Part shown: in pieces, positions 1-6,265 of the stretch | How the letters are laid out: each line of letters starts with the position of its first letter | How positions within the stretch are numbered: the first letter of the stretch is position 1 | Assembly: GCA_964400655.1 (NCBI GenBank) | Contig: CAYNVN010000026.1 | Coordinates: forward strand, 1 to 6,300 | DNA: 6,300 nucleotides | Reading direction: 5' to 3' | Origin: B16-G9 sp964400655 | GTDB taxonomy: Bacteria; Bacteroidota; Bacteroidia; Bacteroidales; F082 | Program-made: the position numbers and the translations under genes | The notes under the pieces: model-generated | Told to the model about the DNA's origin: nothing | Databases searched by the model: none | The model's input: only the letters and a program-made list of their open reading frames with translations

Positions 1-71
1 ATATCACCCGGTTTAACGGTTGCGTTTCCCGAGTGTTCAGCTATAATTTTTTCAATAATCGTCATTCCCAT
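1..71 (-). CDS. leuC: 3-isopropylmalate dehydratase large subunit-like protein (LeuC/HacA family), N-terminal fragment
   Basis: Reading the minus strand from an ATG at 71 gives 23 complete codons before the window ends: MGMTIIEKIIAEHSG, then N-A-T-V-K-P-G-D. The MGMT-(I/L)-xEKI-x(5)-G-x(3)-V-x-PGD pattern is the usual N-terminus of the aconitase-superfamily large subunits LeuC, homoaconitase HacA and dimethylmalate dehydratase. These are 4Fe-4S hydro-lyases; LeuC with LeuD isomerises 2-isopropylmalate to 3-isopropylmalate in leucine synthesis. The cluster cysteines and substrate residues lie outside the window, so LeuC cannot be separated from its paralogues, and the symbol is a best guess. 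A second ATG two codons later (63-65) is an alternative start; the first is preferred because family members commonly begin MGMT. The leader is A/T-rich with no Shine-Dalgarno. The gene is divergent from dnaE across 206 bp. Confidence is limited by the short fragment. Confidence 0.66.
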   Translation of the reverse strand, partial: MGMTIIEKIIAEHSGNATVKPGD

Positions 72-204
72 AATGTTTTATTTTTAAGGAGGCTAAAATA
101 ATTAAAATTATCTTCAAACAAGCCGACAAATCAACCGCTTCTTCCTGTTAAAAACTTCTTTCCAAAAGTTATGAACAGTACCCGGTTTTTAGATTCCGAT
201 TACA

Positions 205-212
205 TAACTTTG
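205..212 (+). promoter_or_regulatory. Bacteroidota-type -7 promoter element upstream of dnaE
   Basis: TAACTTTG matches the TAnnTTTG -7 consensus of the Bacteroidota primary sigma factor exactly. It predicts a transcript start near 218-220 and an untranslated leader of about 60 nt before the dnaE ATG at 278. No clear TTG is found at the expected -33 position about 20 bp upstream, so the call rests on the -7 box and its placement in the dnaE intergenic region. Confidence 0.5.
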
Positions 213-277
213 CCATGGACGGCACAAATATCCACAATACATTAAATCAGCTTTTTAGATAATTATATTGATAAATT

Positions 278-3200
278 ATGTTTCTTATTTTTGATACCGA
301 AACCACAGGACTTCCCCGCGATTATAATGCACCGTTAACCGATTTTGACAACTGGCCGCGGGTTATCCAGCTTGCCTGGCAGGTTCATAACCATAAAGGC
401 GAACTTGTGGATGTTCAAAACCACATCATAAAACCCGAAGGATTTGAAATACCGAGAGGAGCCGAAAAGGTTCACGGAATTTCTACCGAAAGGGCGCTGA
501 CTGAAGGAAAGCCTTTGGAAGAGGTACTCAACATCTTTAACAGGGCACTTTCGGGTGTTCAAACCGTTGCAGGCCATAATATTGAATTCGACATAAATGT
601 TACCGGGTCGGAATTTTTACGAAAAGGCATCAGCACCAAACTGCATTCCCTTAATGTGGTTGACACCAAAGATTTGTCAACCGACTATTGTGCACTGCCC
701 GGCGGAAGAGGCGGCAAATACAAATGGCCCACCCTTGGCGAGCTGCACAAAAAACTTTTTAATGAAGATTTTGATGCCGCCCACAACGCCTCTGCCGACG
801 TTCAGGCAACTGCCCGCTGTTTTCTGGAATTAATCCGCCTTGGGATAATAGGGGCACAACACCTTAAAGTTGACCCGTCGGTTGTTGAGGAGTTTCAAAA
901 ACTTCACGACAAACCTGTTGAACCCATCGGGCTTGATGTGGAGGCATACCACGAAAAAACGGAAACCGATACAAAAGAGCAAAGTGTTTCAACCGTGAAT
1001 CTTGACGGCGTTGCTTTTACCCACCTGCATAATCACACCCAGTTTTCGGTATTGGACGGCTTATCCGATATTCCCGGTCTTATTACCAAAGCCAAAAAAG
1101 ACGGCATGAAAGCGGTTGCCATTACCGACCACGGAAGCATGTTCGGGGTAAAAAAGTTTCACGAAGTGTGTACCAAAGAGGGTATCAAACCCATTTTGGG
1201 TTGCGAAACTTATGTAGCCCGCCGCACTTTGCATGACAAAGACAATCCCAAAACGGATAAGTCGGGATGGCACCTCGTTTTGCTGGCCAAAAACCGAAAA
1301 GGGTATGAAAACCTGATGAAACTGATTTCGGTTGCCTGGACAGAAGGTTTTTACTATAAACCGAGAATTGACAAAGCGCTGCTTAAAAAATACAGCGAAG
1401 GGCTAATTGCTTTAACAGCCTGCCTCGGTGGTGAAGTACCCGATAAAATTGTTCACGAAGGAAAGGAAAAAGGCGAAGAGGCGCTGCTTGAATACAAAGA
1501 AATTTTTGGCGACGATTTGTATCTTGAACTTCAAAAACATCCGTCGGGCGACCCCGAAATGGACCGGAAAGTTTACGAAGACCAACTGTACGTTAACAAT
1601 GTACTGATTGAGTTAGCCCGAAAGCACAATCTTAAAGTGGTGGCTACCAACGACGCACACTTTATCGACAAAGAGGATGCCGATGCCCACGACCGGCTGA
1701 TATGTATCGGAACGGCCAAAGATGTTGACGACCCGAACCGGATGCGTTACACACGTCAGGAGTGGTTTAAAACACAGGCGGAGATGAAAAGGCTGTTTGC
1801 CGACATCCCCGAAGCCATCATCAACACAAACGAAATTGTGGATAAAGTGGAGGTGTTTGAGCTAAACCACAAACCCATTATGCCTGTTTTTGAAATTCCG
1901 GAGCCCTTTAAAGATGCCGATGAATACCTGAAACATATAGCCTACGAAGGAGCTAAAATGCGCTATGGGGATGTGTCGCCTGAGATTATGGAAAGAATCG
2001 ACTTTGAGCTGGAAACCATAAAGAAAATGGGGTTCCCCGATTACTTTTTAATTGTTTGGGATTTTTTAAAAGCCGCCCGCGAAATGGGTGTGATTGTAGG
2101 CCCCGGACGAGGTAGCGCTGCCGGATCGGTGGTGGCTTACTGCCTGCGAATTACCGAAATAGACCCCATAAAGTACGATCTTCTGTTTGAACGATTCCTA
2201 AATCCCGACCGTATTTCCATGCCCGATATCGACATCGACTTTGATGATGACGGCCGTGAAAAAATACTGGAATGGGTTTCTAAAAAATACGGTGCAAAAC
2301 GGGTGGCACACCTTATTACCTTTGGAACCATGGCAGCCAAAATGGCCATTCGCGATGTGGCCCGTGTTCAAAAACTGCCGCTGAGCGAAGCCGACAAACT
2401 GGCCAAACTGGTACCCGACACCCCGGGAATTTCGTTACAAAAAGCCATCGACGAAGTTCCCGAACTCAAAAAACAGCTTAAAGAGGGTGAGCCGGAAATC
2501 AGGTCGGTGTTAAAAAATGCCATGACGCTGGAAGGGTCGGTCAGAAATACCGGAACACACGCCTGCGGTATCATCATCGCCCGCGACGATCTGGAACATT
2601 ATGTACCCGTTTCAACGGTTAAAGATTCGGTTTTGGAAGTTGCAACCCAGTTCGACGGTAAATTCATCGAATCCATCGGACTGTTAAAAATGGACTTCCT
2701 CGGACTTAAAACCCTGTCCATCATTAAGGAAACGGTTGACAACATCAAACGTTCCAAAGGAATTGATATTGATATCAGCACCATCCCGCTTGACGACAAA
2801 GAGACTTACGAGTTATACAGCCGTGGCGAAACCACCGCCCTGTTCCAGTTTGAATCGGACGGAATGAAAAAACACCTGAAAGAGCTGAAACCCTCCCGCT
2901 TTGAGGACCTCATCGCCATGAATGCCCTTTACCGGCCGGGGCCTATGCAGTATATTCCCGATTTTATCGACCGTAAACACGGCCGTAAGAAAATAACTTA
3001 CGACCTGCCCGTAATGGAAGAGATATTAAAAGAAACCTACGGCATTACGGTTTATCAGGAGCAGGTGATGTTGCTTTCAAGAAAAATGGCAGGATTTACC
3101 CGCGGCCAGTCCGACTCATTGCGTAAAGCCATGGGTAAAAAGAAAATTGAGGAGATGAACAAGCTAAAAGTGGAGTTCCTCAAAGGCTGCGAAAAAAACG

Positions 3201-4501
3201 GCCTGCCTCTTGACAAAGTTGAAAAAGTATGGCACGACTGGGAAGAGTTTGCCAAATACGCTTTTAACAAATCGCACGCCACCTGTTACTCATACGTATC
3301 GTATCAAACTGCTTATCTTAAAGCACACTATCCTGCCGAGTTCATGGCCGCTGTGTTGAGCCGTAACCTGAACAACATCGATAAGATTACCTTTTTTATA
3401 AAAGAGACCAAACGAATGGGCATCCCTATTCTCGGTCCCGACATTAACGAGAGTGCCCACACCTTTACCGTTAACAAAGAGGGAGTGATTCGGTTTGGAC
3501 TGGCAGCCATTAAAGGGGTTGGCGCATCGGCGGTGGAGGATATTATCCGTGAGCGCGAAGCCGGCGGTCCGTTTAAAAATATTTTCGATTTTGCCAAAAG
3601 GGTCAATTTAAAATCGGTAAACAAACGAAGCTTTGAGGCACTGGCCATGGCCGGCGCATTTGATTCGTTTGAAGGAACACACCGCGCACAATACTTTTAT
3701 CGTGAAAATCAGGACGACACCACCTTTTTGGAAAAAGTGCTAAAACACAGCGCCGGTGTTAAGGAGCGTGAAAACTCCATGCAGGCATCACTGTTTGGCG
3801 ATATGGATGACGCTTTCTCCATAAAAGACCCCGAAATCCCCGACTGTAAACCATGGAGCAAGGCCGTTATTTTAAAAAGCGAAAAAGAGGTTACCGGTTT
3901 TTATATTTCGGGGCACCCGCTGGATGATTTCGAGATAACCATGAAACGGTTTTGTTCGGTTCAGATAAATACACTGAAAAACAATCTGAAGAAGTTTAAA
4001 GACAAAACCGTAACCTTTGCCGGCATGGTGGTGGAAGCCACCGAACGACAAACAAAAAAAGGTTCCGCATTCGGAATATTTAATATTGAAGATTTTACGG
4101 GAAACATCCGTTTGATGACCTTTTCGGAACAATATTTAAAAGTTAAACATCTGATTTTTGAAGGAGCCATCCTATACATCACCGCAAAAGTGGAAGGCAG
4201 ATATAACGATGAAGACAATTTGCAGGTACAGGTTAAGGATATCACCCTGTTGGAAGATGTGATGGAGAAAAAAGCTCACGCCATTGTTGTTAAAATAAGT
4301 GCCGCGGAGGTTGTAAACGGCTTTACCGAAAACCTGATAGAGGCCGTAAGAAAAACAAGTGGAAAAATCCCTCTTGAATTCCAGCTGTGGGACCCCGAAG
4401 AGAAACGCTCCATCAGGCTTAAATCGACAACGGCACGTGTTGAACCAAACGGATTTATCAACGAGCTGGAAAGATTGAATATCAGCTACGAATTAAAATA
4501 G
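278..4501 (+). CDS. dnaE: DNA polymerase III subunit alpha with fused N-terminal DEDDh 3'-5' exonuclease domain
   Basis: Replicative polymerase of the chromosome, 1407 aa, longer than the roughly 1160-residue E. coli DnaE because of an added N-terminal domain. Domains in order: an epsilon/DnaQ-like DEDDh exonuclease, about 1-190 (FDTETTG with D6 and E8; D105 in GHNIEFD; H169 and D174 in HNASAD); a polar linker, about 192-245; a PHP domain, about 246-470, beginning THLHNHTQFSVLDG; the polymerase palm and fingers, with GPGRGSAAGS at 608-617, Asp pair D652/D654 in MPDIDIDF and third Asp D806 in KMDFLGL; a helix-hairpin-helix, about 1072-1105 (IKGVGASAVEDI); a sliding-clamp-binding peptide QASLF at 1169-1173; an OB fold, about 1245-1328; and a short C-terminal domain. 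E. coli catalytic numbering (D401, D403, D555) is from memory. The ATG at 278 is chosen because the exonuclease strand MFLIFDTETTG starts there. The leader is A/T-rich without Shine-Dalgarno. No frameshift or truncation is seen. Exonuclease fusion is a known design in Bacteroidota DnaE. Confidence 0.97.
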   Translation: MFLIFDTETTGLPRDYNAPLTDFDNWPRVIQLAWQVHNHKGELVDVQNHIIKPEGFEIPRGAEKVHGISTERALTEGKPLEEVLNIFNRALSGVQTVAGHNIEFDINVTGSEFLRKGISTKLHSLNVVDTKDLSTDYCALPGGRGGKYKWPTLGELHKKLFNEDFDAAHNASADVQATARCFLELIRLGIIGAQHLKVDPSVVEEFQKLHDKPVEPIGLDVEAYHEKTETDTKEQSVSTVNLDGVAFTHLHNHTQFSVLDGLSDIPGLITKAKKDGMKAVAITDHGSMFGVKKFHEVCTKEGIKPILGCETYVARRTLHDKDNPKTDKSGWHLVLLAKNRKGYENLMKLISVAWTEGFYYKPRIDKALLKKYSEGLIALTACLGGEVPDKIVHEGKEKGEEALLEYKEIFGDDLYLELQKHPSGDPEMDRKVYEDQLYVNNVLIELARKHNLKVVATNDAHFIDKEDADAHDRLICIGTAKDVDDPNRMRYTRQEWFKTQAEMKRLFADIPEAIINTNEIVDKVEVFELNHKPIMPVFEIPEPFKDADEYLKHIAYEGAKMRYGDVSPEIMERIDFELETIKKMGFPDYFLIVWDFLKAAREMGVIVGPGRGSAAGSVVAYCLRITEIDPIKYDLLFERFLNPDRISMPDIDIDFDDDGREKILEWVSKKYGAKRVAHLITFGTMAAKMAIRDVARVQKLPLSEADKLAKLVPDTPGISLQKAIDEVPELKKQLKEGEPEIRSVLKNAMTLEGSVRNTGTHACGIIIARDDLEHYVPVSTVKDSVLEVATQFDGKFIESIGLLKMDFLGLKTLSIIKETVDNIKRSKGIDIDISTIPLDDKETYELYSRGETTALFQFESDGMKKHLKELKPSRFEDLIAMNALYRPGPMQYIPDFIDRKHGRKKITYDLPVMEEILKETYGITVYQEQVMLLSRKMAGFTRGQSDSLRKAMGKKKIEEMNKLKVEFLKGCEKNGLPLDKVEKVWHDWEEFAKYAFNKSHATCYSYVSYQTAYLKAHYPAEFMAAVLSRNLNNIDKITFFIKETKRMGIPILGPDINESAHTFTVNKEGVIRFGLAAIKGVGASAVEDIIREREAGGPFKNIFDFAKRVNLKSVNKRSFEALAMAGAFDSFEGTHRAQYFYRENQDDTTFLEKVLKHSAGVKERENSMQASLFGDMDDAFSIKDPEIPDCKPWSKAVILKSEKEVTGFYISGHPLDDFEITMKRFCSVQINTLKNNLKKFKDKTVTFAGMVVEATERQTKKGSAFGIFNIEDFTGNIRLMTFSEQYLKVKHLIFEGAILYITAKVEGRYNDEDNLQVQVKDITLLEDVMEKKAHAIVVKISAAEVVNGFTENLIEAVRKTSGKIPLEFQLWDPEEKRSIRLKSTTARVEPNGFINELERLNISYELK

Positions 4502-4510
4502 GCGGAGCCT

Positions 4511-4553
4511 GTACCTGAACTGCCGGATTAGATGAGCCTTAAGATGCAGGTAC
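4511..4553. repeat. Inverted repeat just after dnaE (7-bp arms)
   Basis: GTACCTG (4511-4517) is the exact complement of CAGGTAC (4547-4553), with a 29-nt loop. Three more pairs, GCG at 4502-4504 with CGC at 4554-4556, are possible across a 6-nt bulge. It begins 9 bases after the dnaE stop. It lacks a T-rich tail, the next bases being mainly A, so it is not a classical intrinsic terminator. It could be a 3' RNA-end structure or chance. Confidence 0.3.
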
Positions 4554-4627
4554 CGCAAAATTACCCGTAACCAGAATATTGGCAACAGGTTGATTAAAAA
4601 TGTCAATCACTTTTCACATACTATCTG

Positions 4628-4664
4628 TTTAACAGGTAAACATTACTCAATCTTTTTAACAGGT
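4628..4664. repeat. TTTAACAGGT direct repeats upstream of trxA
   Basis: The 10-mer TTTAACAGGT occurs at 4628-4637 and 4655-4664, 27 bp apart start to start; its AACAGGT core also appears at 4584-4590. The pair lies 27-63 bp upstream of the trxA -7 element and is flanked by a loose inverted repeat, ACTATC (4620-4625) with GATAGT (4665-4670). Position and repetition suggest a protein-binding site for trxA control, but no known regulator motif was recognised. Confidence 0.35.
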
Positions 4665-4690
4665 GATAGTCATTCTAAAAATTCTTTCTT

Positions 4691-4698
4691 TATCTTTG
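4691..4698 (+). promoter_or_regulatory. Bacteroidota-type -7 promoter element upstream of trxA
   Basis: TATCTTTG matches the TAnnTTTG consensus exactly and lies 34 bp before the trxA start codon, giving a predicted leader of about 25-30 nt. The spacing to a start codon is typical of the phylum. A canonical TTG at -33 is not visible in the A/T-rich sequence upstream. The site implies that trxA is transcribed independently of dnaE. Confidence 0.6.
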
Positions 4699-4732
4699 CG
4701 CACTATTAACGAATCAGAAAAAACAAAATATT

Positions 4733-5050
4733 ATGGCTTTAGAATTCACAGATGCTAATTTTCAAGCGCTTGTATTAAGTTCCGACAAACCTGTAATTGT
4801 TGACTTTTGGGCAGTTTGGTGTGGCCCCTGCCGTATGGTAGGCCCCATTGTTCAGGAAATAGGCGAAGAGTTTAGCGACAAAGTACTGGTGGGTAAACTG
4901 GACGTTGACCACAATCCCGAAACCGCCCGCAAATATGGTATCCGCAACATCCCCACCATTTTGTTTTTCAAGGGAGGCGAGGTTGTTGACAAGCAGGTAG
5001 GTGCAGTTCCGAAACAGGTGCTCGTTGAAAAACTGGAAAAATTGTTTTAA
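4733..5050 (+). CDS. trxA: thioredoxin
   Basis: Cytosolic dithiol-disulfide oxidoreductase of 105 aa, matching the usual thioredoxin length (E. coli TrxA is about 108 residues). The protein is a single thioredoxin fold without a signal peptide. Visible hallmarks: the redox motif WCGPC at 29-33 (C30 and C33) within DFWAVWCGPCRM, the buried acid D24 preceding it, the D58-V-D60 strand end, cis-proline P74 in NIPT (72-75), and the GG turn before the final strand (81-82). It would be recycled by thioredoxin reductase with NADPH and supply electrons to enzymes such as ribonucleotide reductase and peroxiredoxins; those partners are outside the window. The ATG follows an A-rich leader with no Shine-Dalgarno. 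It lies 231 bp after dnaE with its own -7 element, and ends 28 bp before a strong terminator, so it is probably a monocistronic unit. Confidence 0.95.
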   Translation: MALEFTDANFQALVLSSDKPVIVDFWAVWCGPCRMVGPIVQEIGEEFSDKVLVGKLDVDHNPETARKYGIRNIPTILFFKGGEVVDKQVGAVPKQVLVEKLEKLF

Positions 5051-5078
5051 TTTTCCTTAGCACATACCAAAAATTTAA

Positions 5079-5113
5079 AAAAGGCTGTTATCTTTAACAG
5101 CCTTTTATTTTTT
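5079..5113 (+). terminator. Rho-independent terminator after trxA
   Basis: A perfect 12-bp stem, AAAAGGCTGTTA (5079-5090) with TAACAGCCTTTT (5095-5106), is closed by a TCTT loop and followed by ATTTTTT (5107-5113). This is a textbook intrinsic terminator on the plus strand, 28 bp past the trxA stop. The 5' A run of the stem may also allow function on the minus strand, although no convergent gene is seen. The tail ends only 4 bases before the ATG of the DUF58 gene at 5118, so the hairpin would fall inside any ribosome footprint if transcription read through. Confidence 0.88.
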
Positions 5114-5117
5114 AACT

Positions 5118-6053
5118 ATGAAACCATCCATCGACAGAGACAGATTACAACAATTTAACTCGTTAGAGTTTCTTGCACGGCAGGTGGTTGAAGGTTTTAT
5201 TACGGGGCTTCATAAAAGTCCGTTTCACGGGTTTTCGGTTGAGTTTGCCGAGCATCGCCTGTATAACCCGGGCGAAACAACCCGGTTTATCGACTGGAAA
5301 TTATTTGCCCGTACCGACAAACTCTTTGTAAAACGCTTTGAAGAAGAGACCAATCTAAGGTGCCGGATCATCATCGACAACTCCTCCTCCATGTATTTCC
5401 CCGTCAGGGATAAAACAACCATCGACAACCCCAACAAAATCACTTTCTCCATTTATGCCGCTGCCGCACTCATCAATTTAATGAGTAAACAACGCGATGC
5501 CGTAGGACTTAGCCTGTTTTCGGACGAAGTAAAACTGCATACGCATGTACGCTCAAATCTCACCCATCAAAAATTTTTGTATTCCGAATTGGAAAAACTG
5601 CTTCCCGTTGACAAAGCAAACGAAAAAAAATCCACTAATGTTGCCAGCTCGCTGCACACCATTGCCGAACTTATCCATAAACGCTCGCTGGTAATTATTT
5701 TCAGCGATATGATGGATCATATCGACAGGCTCGACGAAATGTTTCCCGCATTACAACATTTCAGACATTACGAACACGAAGTGGTACTGTTCCATGTTAC
5801 CGATAAAAAACTGGAAGAGAATCTTGATATGGATGACCGTCCTTACAGGTTTGTGGATATGGAAACGGGAGAAGTGGTTAAGCTCAACCCCGTTGAAGTA
5901 AGGGAACAATATAAAAAACAATTTGCCTCCGTAAAAAAAGAGCTGAAAGAGCGCTGCGAACGTTATCGTATAGACTACATCGAAGCCGACATCAACAAAG
6001 GGCTCGAAAACATCTTAATATCCTACCTGATTAAACGGGGGAAGCTGCATTAG
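5118..6053 (+). CDS. DUF58 domain-containing protein (vWA-like fold)
   Basis: A 311-aa soluble protein without signal peptide or evident membrane segment. It carries the DUF58 signature: R47-L-Y-N-P-G-E (47-52), I58-D-W (58-60), A64-R, and VKRFEEETN (71-79). A von Willebrand A-like half follows, with a MIDAS-type DxSxS motif D87-N-S89-S-S91, a conserved Thr at 173 in KSTN, and a FSD acid at D197, consistent with a divalent-metal site. Biochemical function is unknown for the family. In many bacteria its members are encoded beside MoxR AAA+ ATPases and BatA/BatB vWA proteins, where a chaperone or envelope-stress role is proposed. Here moxR and bat genes are not in view; the upstream neighbour is trxA, and the downstream side is a repeat region. 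The ATG at 5118 is preferred because the conserved N-terminus (N14-SLEFLA) lies close behind it. There is no Shine-Dalgarno, and a terminator hairpin sits immediately upstream. Family assignment is firm; the role is not. Confidence 0.9.
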   Translation: MKPSIDRDRLQQFNSLEFLARQVVEGFITGLHKSPFHGFSVEFAEHRLYNPGETTRFIDWKLFARTDKLFVKRFEEETNLRCRIIIDNSSSMYFPVRDKTTIDNPNKITFSIYAAAALINLMSKQRDAVGLSLFSDEVKLHTHVRSNLTHQKFLYSELEKLLPVDKANEKKSTNVASSLHTIAELIHKRSLVIIFSDMMDHIDRLDEMFPALQHFRHYEHEVVLFHVTDKKLEENLDMDDRPYRFVDMETGEVVKLNPVEVREQYKKQFASVKKELKERCERYRIDYIEADINKGLENILISYLIKRGKLH

Positions 6054-6069
6054 GTTTTGAGGTTTATAT

Positions 6070-6111
6070 CTGGTTGCTGGTTGCTGGTTGCTTGGTGCTC
6101 GTTGCTGGTTG
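6070..6111. repeat. CTGGTTG heptamer tandem array (6 units)
   Basis: Six in-register 7-bp units: CTGGTTG at 6070, 6077 and 6084, then the variants CTTGGTG (6091) and CTCGTTG (6098), then CTGGTTG (6105). It starts 16 bases after the DUF58 stop and is not part of a credible coding region. It is a simple-sequence tract whose copy number could vary by slippage. No function is assigned. Confidence 0.85.
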
Positions 6112-6138
6112 CTTATTACCCCTCCCGCGTCGCCCACC

Positions 6139-6228
6139 GTCATTCCGAGGGAAGCGAACCCGAAAGCTTTCGGGGAGCGACGAGGCCCGCCCGAGCGTAC
6201 CGTTCGGTACGGGCGGGAATCTCCTGAG
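6139..6228. repeat. REP-like intergenic repeat unit with nested palindromes
   Basis: The unit begins GTCATTCCGAGGGAAGCGA (6139-6157), continues through GAGCGACGAGG (6175-6185) and ends AATCTCCTGAG (6218-6228). This resembles the GTCATT(C/T)CGAG...CGAG(G/A)AATCTCC family I recognise from non-coding regions of Bacteroidota genomes. Two palindromes interrupt the core: CCCGAAAGCTTTCGGG (6159-6174, a perfect 16-bp palindrome) and a hairpin at 6186-6217 with arms CCCGCCC/GGGCGGG and an inner GTACCG/CGGTAC. It is much more GC-rich than the flanking intergenic DNA. It is probably a non-autonomous, dispersed repeat; RNA-end or recombination functions are possible but unproven. Confidence 0.65.
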
Positions 6229-6265
6229 TAGCAGCCTGCCTCTAAAAAGAGAGTTCAGTCGATTA

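Noticed and set aside
86..92. AAGGAGG, a perfect Shine-Dalgarno-like sequence on the plus strand
   Set aside because: No ATG, GTG or TTG start lies within a useful distance downstream on the plus strand, and it is on the wrong strand to serve the leftward gene starting at 71.
163..171. TAACTTTTG on the minus strand as a possible -7 box for the leftward LeuC-like gene
   Set aside because: It has one base too many between TA and TTTG to fit TAnnTTTG, and no TTG is found at -33; too weak to annotate.
597..833. 78-codon open frame on the plus strand in another frame of dnaE
   Set aside because: It overlaps the DEDDh exonuclease domain, whose catalytic residues are intact in the main frame; composition is low-complexity and no family is recognised.
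3328..3648. 106-codon open frame on the minus strand inside dnaE
   Set aside because: It is fully antisense to a conserved, clearly coding part of the polymerase, and its translation shows no recognisable domain; the same holds for the other antisense frames within dnaE and DUF58.
4532..4570. A 12-codon ATG-to-TAA frame between dnaE and trxA
   Set aside because: Too short, with no ribosome-binding context or conservation evidence.
5118..6053. Possibility that dnaE, trxA and the DUF58 gene form one operon or a new functional system
   Set aside because: A consensus -7 box before trxA and a strong terminator after it argue for separate units, and the proteins are standard housekeeping families without a shared pathway visible here.
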